Shown here: in pieces, positions 32,201 through 36,442 of the stretch
How positions within the stretch are numbered: position 1 is the first letter of the stretch
How the letters are laid out: each line of letters opens with the position of its first letter
Source: Lingula anatina
Taxonomy: Eukaryota; Brachiopoda; Lingulata; Lingulida; Lingulidae
DNA: 36,442 nt
Direction: 5' to 3'
Assembly: GCF_001039355.2 (NCBI RefSeq)
Contig: NW_019775533.1
Coordinates: forward strand, 87,748 to 124,189
The notes under the pieces: model-generated
Seen by the model: only the letters and a program-made list of their open reading frames with translations
Databases searched by the model: none
Told to the model about the DNA's origin: nothing
Program-made: the position numbers and the translations under genes

Positions 32201-35200
32201 CAAGATACCCAAGGCTACTGTGTTGACTCATTTACCACACAGACAGAGAAAGAGATGGTCAACCTGATACACTGCTGATCTTCAGGGTAAAATTACACTT
32301 TAAAAAATGGACACTCTCTGGACACTGATTACTAGAAATGTTTGAAGTTGATAAAATATATAATGGCTACCCTCTAGGGGTTTGCATCAATTGCCCATAA
32401 AAATTACAAAAAGTGATTTCCATTTGATTTGCAGTGTTTCTTTTTTTTTTTCAAACAAATTTTATCTTGTCTAATACAGTAGAATACTTAGCCACATTCC
32501 TAAAATGAATTGGTCAAATTATCATTTCTTATTATCTGAAGAATCAAAGAAGGGAAGTTCTACAGTACGTATTCCCTGCAGCTCTTGAGAAGAACTGACT
32601 TCCTTATTCTGGACAAAAATCACAGTTAACTGCCTAATGTATAGAGGTTCCTACCCCTTCAGCTACTTGTGCTCAGACCAGAGAGCAAAATCAATTAATT
32701 TTCCCATTTACTGCATGGCTGTAAATCACGCGTAAGCTGATTTAAAAGTACAATAAATGTCCACCCAATTAAATCTGATGCCCAATAATTGAACTCATTA
32801 AGGATACTGAAAATAACCCCATTTTCAACTACATATTTTGCTGCATCACAAAACATCGCACTCTACGGAATCAACAAACAAATTAAACATTTGTATGTAA
32901 ACCAGTCCTTTATCAACATCTTAGTACCTGAATTTAGAATTAATGCTGAAGTTAATAATAAATTTGAAAAGGAACTTACTTAGCCCCTCGCTAAGTGCCT
33001 AACATGAATGATTCTCTGTGATCAACATCATAGGATGAAAAATATCTCAATTCAAAGGGAAAGAGATGCAATAATTCAGATACCACAACTGAGTCAATTT
33101 CTTTGCTCAGTGTCAATTTCACCTCTGACACTTAGCAAATTATATTAAGTGGTAAACAGGTCTCTAACCTCAGGCAAAGTTGAATCAAGTTTATCCATTC
33201 TTGACCCAATGTTGAAATAATTTACAATATGGATGAAAAAAGCAATAAAACATTTGACCCCCTGTCCATTTAGTACCTTACATACACAAGAAACAGAACT
33301 GATACAACACAAACAGAAGGGTTTTTATATCAGCTGAAAATTTTGCCTTCATGCGGCATATTTCAATGAAAAGATGTCAACAATACAGTTCCTTAAACTG
33401 CAGATGGCAAAGGTGAGAAGTACAACCGAGTGCATTCATTTCAAAAGCTTATTTAAAGCAGTTGATTTCTGCTTTTCTTATATAAAAATGTTTGTAGATT
33501 TTTTAATTTAATATGAATATTTTAATAAATTGTATTATAAATATTATTTTTCAAATAAGCTAGACTGCATGAAGAATGATATATTTGCACTGATTCTATC
33601 AAATGGACTTTAAAGATTGATTAAATTTAAATGAAATTGATATTTTGTATTTTTAATGCAGATTATAAAATTAACAAAAACAGGGTGCAAACTTTCATAA
33701 ATTGCTGAAGGGGCATGCATATCTAATGAAGTGAAAGTTTGAATGTTAAAAAAAAAGATACCAGGGTGCACCTTCATTGAGAAGGAAATCACACTCCCTC
33801 CCATCCCACTAGACAAGAATAAAGAACCTTTTGTGGGAAGTACATGTACCGGTACATTATGAAGCACTCACACCTGCTCCATACCTCATGTAGTCTATTC
33901 TCTAGTTTAAGATAGCCTAGTTGTGAACTTGCCACCAGTGTATGTGGATGCTTGTACAACTGTGAGGAAAAATTGGAACAAATAATCTAATGAAAAAAAC
34001 AAGCCTGATTTTCACCAATATGTCTAATGCAGTAGTTCGTGACCTGAGAATGATTTATGATGAAGCGAGTAAGTCTCTTTTACAGCGTTTTCACAATATA
34101 TTCCTGGGACCATCTGAAAGTGAAACATAGGAACAAAATAGGGTTGTAAATCAGAGTGGGGAACATCTCAAAATATTCCAAAATATGAAGTACAGATTAT
34201 GCTCTTAAAGGGATAATAACTTTTTTGAGATTGAAAATTCCACAATAAATACATTGAAAGCAACACACAGATATATAATAAATTCTGTTTTACCACCAGA
34301 GCAGCAGTTATTGCGAAATCCATGTCGGCCATCGGACCGCGTGGGCCTTCATAGATGGCTACTCTCTTTTAAATGTCTTAAGAGACTATTACAAGAACAC
34401 ACTTAAAAAAACAGACAATGGACTAACTCTGCATGTTGGAAGGGATTCCTTAACCATTGGAAGTATGTGGGGAAATTGTCATTTACCCCAGGAAAATCTG
34501 TTTTATAATACTTTTCCTGCCAAAATGAAGAGTTGTCATCCCTTTAATTACATCATGGTCCCAATATTTTTACCTGGAATTCTTGATAAAATATATAACA
34601 CCAAATTTGCCTTTAACTGTGCTTTAACTGAGAAGTTTACATTTCAGACTTAAATGCAGATGTCTGAAAAAATTCTGTATGTGATAACAATGTATTACTG
34701 TACTAATATAACTTACTGTGTTCAGCTGCATATACAGACGGCTGGTATGAGAATTAGTAGCTCTAAATATACATAACTACTTAACTGCCAACTGAATTTG
34801 TTTCGTACTTCAAAGAGCCAGACAAACCAACTGTTGGGAAATACAGCCTTTTCTCATCGTCTCGCAATTTTTCAGAATCCGTAACATGACAAGCAGGACT
34901 GTCTACATATTTTCCAGTCAAATGTTTATGAAAATCCTTACACTTGTGAGGTCTTTAAAAAGTGGTTACATGGTTACAAATCTCATCTTGTGCTGTGCAG
35001 CCATGGAGTCTGTTTCAAAAATGAATTCACGATGTTTAACGTAAAGAGAAATTAGATTAGAAGCAGAGGTTAAAAGGAGAGATCATGTATTTGTAAGTTG
35101 ATGACTGAAGTATAATCACTGAAATTTAGACTCACAGAAAATGTAATTTTCCTCAGTGTACATGTAGTAGCATACTCTATGGATTTACAAGTTTTCTACA

Positions 35201-35286
35201 GAACTGTGACCACTGAATGTTTTGAAGTAGCATTTTCTAGCTAAGGACCAGATCAAAGAAGGGCACAGAGAAAGCACATACCTTGC

Positions 35287-35318
35287 TTAATAATAATAAT
35301 AATAATATAAAAATTGCA

Positions 35319-35356
<38 letters not shown>

Positions 35357-35361
35357 TATTA
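35287..35361. repeat. TAA/TTA palindromic microsatellite, copy B
   Basis: Partner of 30767-30831. Shorter on the left side, longer on the right, with a tactatt interruption. The length differs, as expected between alleles or recent paralogues. Confidence 0.93.
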
Positions 35362-36166
35362 CCACAGTTAGTATATTGCATGTGATAAGAAATAAGGAAA
35401 TAATCTTCCACATACACTGTACTATATATAGTCAGATGCTCAGTTTTCACCATTCCTCAACGCTTATTAAGAAATACTAAACATATTTTCAAAAAGTTTC
35501 AAATGAAAACTGCACCATCTAAATATTCCTAACTATTGAATTTTCTATGTTGGAAAAGTTAAAAACTTTTTAAAAATCAAAATGCTCATTATCAAATTTC
35601 ATATACTGTATGTAGCCAATGTACTGCTTGGGGGTTGATTGTCAACTTTATTCTAGTAAGTGTGTAAGTATGTCCGTCCTGAAATGAAAGTTTTAGTGTT
35701 GAGGTCCCTGGGCAGCTGGCTTCTTCAGACCAAGTTGTCATCACTCTCTCACTACACCAGTAAAACCATACTTTAAAGAAATTCAAGTTAAGAATCTGGA
35801 ACATTCCTAAGAATGCATTCTACAAAAGAGCAGAGTCATTTCTTAAAAGCTTCATATTTTTCTTTAAGTCACAAGTTAGCAATTATGTTAATGTGAGTTT
35901 TTATGTAAATGTTTATTTGTCTATTTCTTTGATTGTTTGTTTGTTTGTTTGTTTGTTTTTTCTTCCATTTAAGTATCATCAACATTTCCATTTTCCTCAT
36001 GTTTAGAACAAATTTATACCGGTAACTTACGCCATTTAGATTTGTTAATTTATCTGAATGACTGGTGGTCAAATCAAATGGTGGGTTTAGGAAACAAATA
36101 ATGAAATCCGAATTAAAAAAAAATACCCACAAAGTTTTCATTTCACTCAAGTATGTGACCATTCAA

Positions 36167-36442
36167 CACCAACCTTAAAAAAACTTTTGTCTGTTTATTT
36201 GGCAGAGTATCTATGACTTTCATACCACCTTTAAAAGATGGCCACTATCTCCTAAATTTGTGTAGAGACTAAGTTCAAAATTTAATGTTCATGTAGTATT
36301 GGTACATACTACATAAGGATTATGTAGTTTCCAAGATAAATTACTTTAATGCTCTTTGTGCCTGTGAGGAGAGAATGATTTTCAAAACATCTGCGGATGA
36401 AATAAAAATCAATCTGTGAATAATGCATTCTATCAAATCAAC
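36167..36442. other. Right edge; nothing recognised
   Basis: AT-rich single-copy-looking sequence after the duplication. No ORF, repeat or splice structure that I can support. Confidence 0.5.

Larger units (their letters stand above)
31646..36166. repeat. ~4.6-kb direct duplication, copy B
   Basis: Second copy of 26930-31643, about 190 bp shorter, mainly because it lacks the TTAA element. It also has a 14-bp insert (agttccttaaactg region near 33388) absent from copy A, and a c-run length difference near 32984. Unique sequence resumes after 36166. Confidence 0.95.

Overview
The window is animal nuclear DNA. It is AT-rich, with spliced genes, GT-AG introns, microsatellites and several families of short transposons. 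Frequent 'acatgtaca' strings, many MITE-like elements and near-identical tandem duplications suggest a heterozygous marine invertebrate, most likely a lophotrochozoan such as a mollusc or brachiopod. Amphioxus is not excluded, and I cannot name a species.

Layout, left to right. Positions 1-843 are a perfect 66-bp satellite array. Positions 1253-1574 (+) are the terminal coding exon of adenylate kinase 8 (AK8), with a 3' UTR to about 2030. Positions 2080-4400 are intergenic or 3' UTR and hold a foldback transposon and a decayed minisatellite. From 4409 to 26586, minus strand, lies one large gene, or two fused or adjacent genes, for a secreted extracellular protein. It is read right to left: a probable signal-peptide exon (26586-26514), a WAP exon (20623-20480), then sushi/CCP domains at 15699, 14960, (14389, 13650 = second copy), 10566, 9756, 9045/8425, 7942, 7488 and 7039/6453. 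The last of these exons ends in a stop codon at 6259. Only 230 bp further on comes an exon with an Ig domain (6027-5500), then one more complete CCP exon with its own stop (4611-4409).

WAP followed by eight CCPs (counting the duplicated pair once) is the architecture of C. elegans LEV-9 and its Drosophila relative Hasp. Ig followed by CCP is the architecture of Drosophila Hikaru genki (Hig). In those animals, these secreted proteins act together in the synaptic cleft to cluster or anchor acetylcholine receptors. Here both modules sit on one strand, in order and in compatible reading phase. The stop-containing exon has a weak internal donor (after 6282) that would join them into a single 838-residue protein. 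The short form would be 602 residues.

Two near-identical direct duplications interrupt the locus: 1309 bp (13404-14712 / 14714-16022) and about 4.6 kb (26930-31643 / 31646-36166). Each is joined to its partner by a single 'n', so collapsed or mis-stitched haplotypes are likely. The second pair differs by a precise 209-bp TTAA-flanked transposon insertion, with the empty site preserved in the other copy. No RNA genes, CRISPR arrays or viral genes were seen. Positions 26930-36442 contain no coding sequence that I can support.
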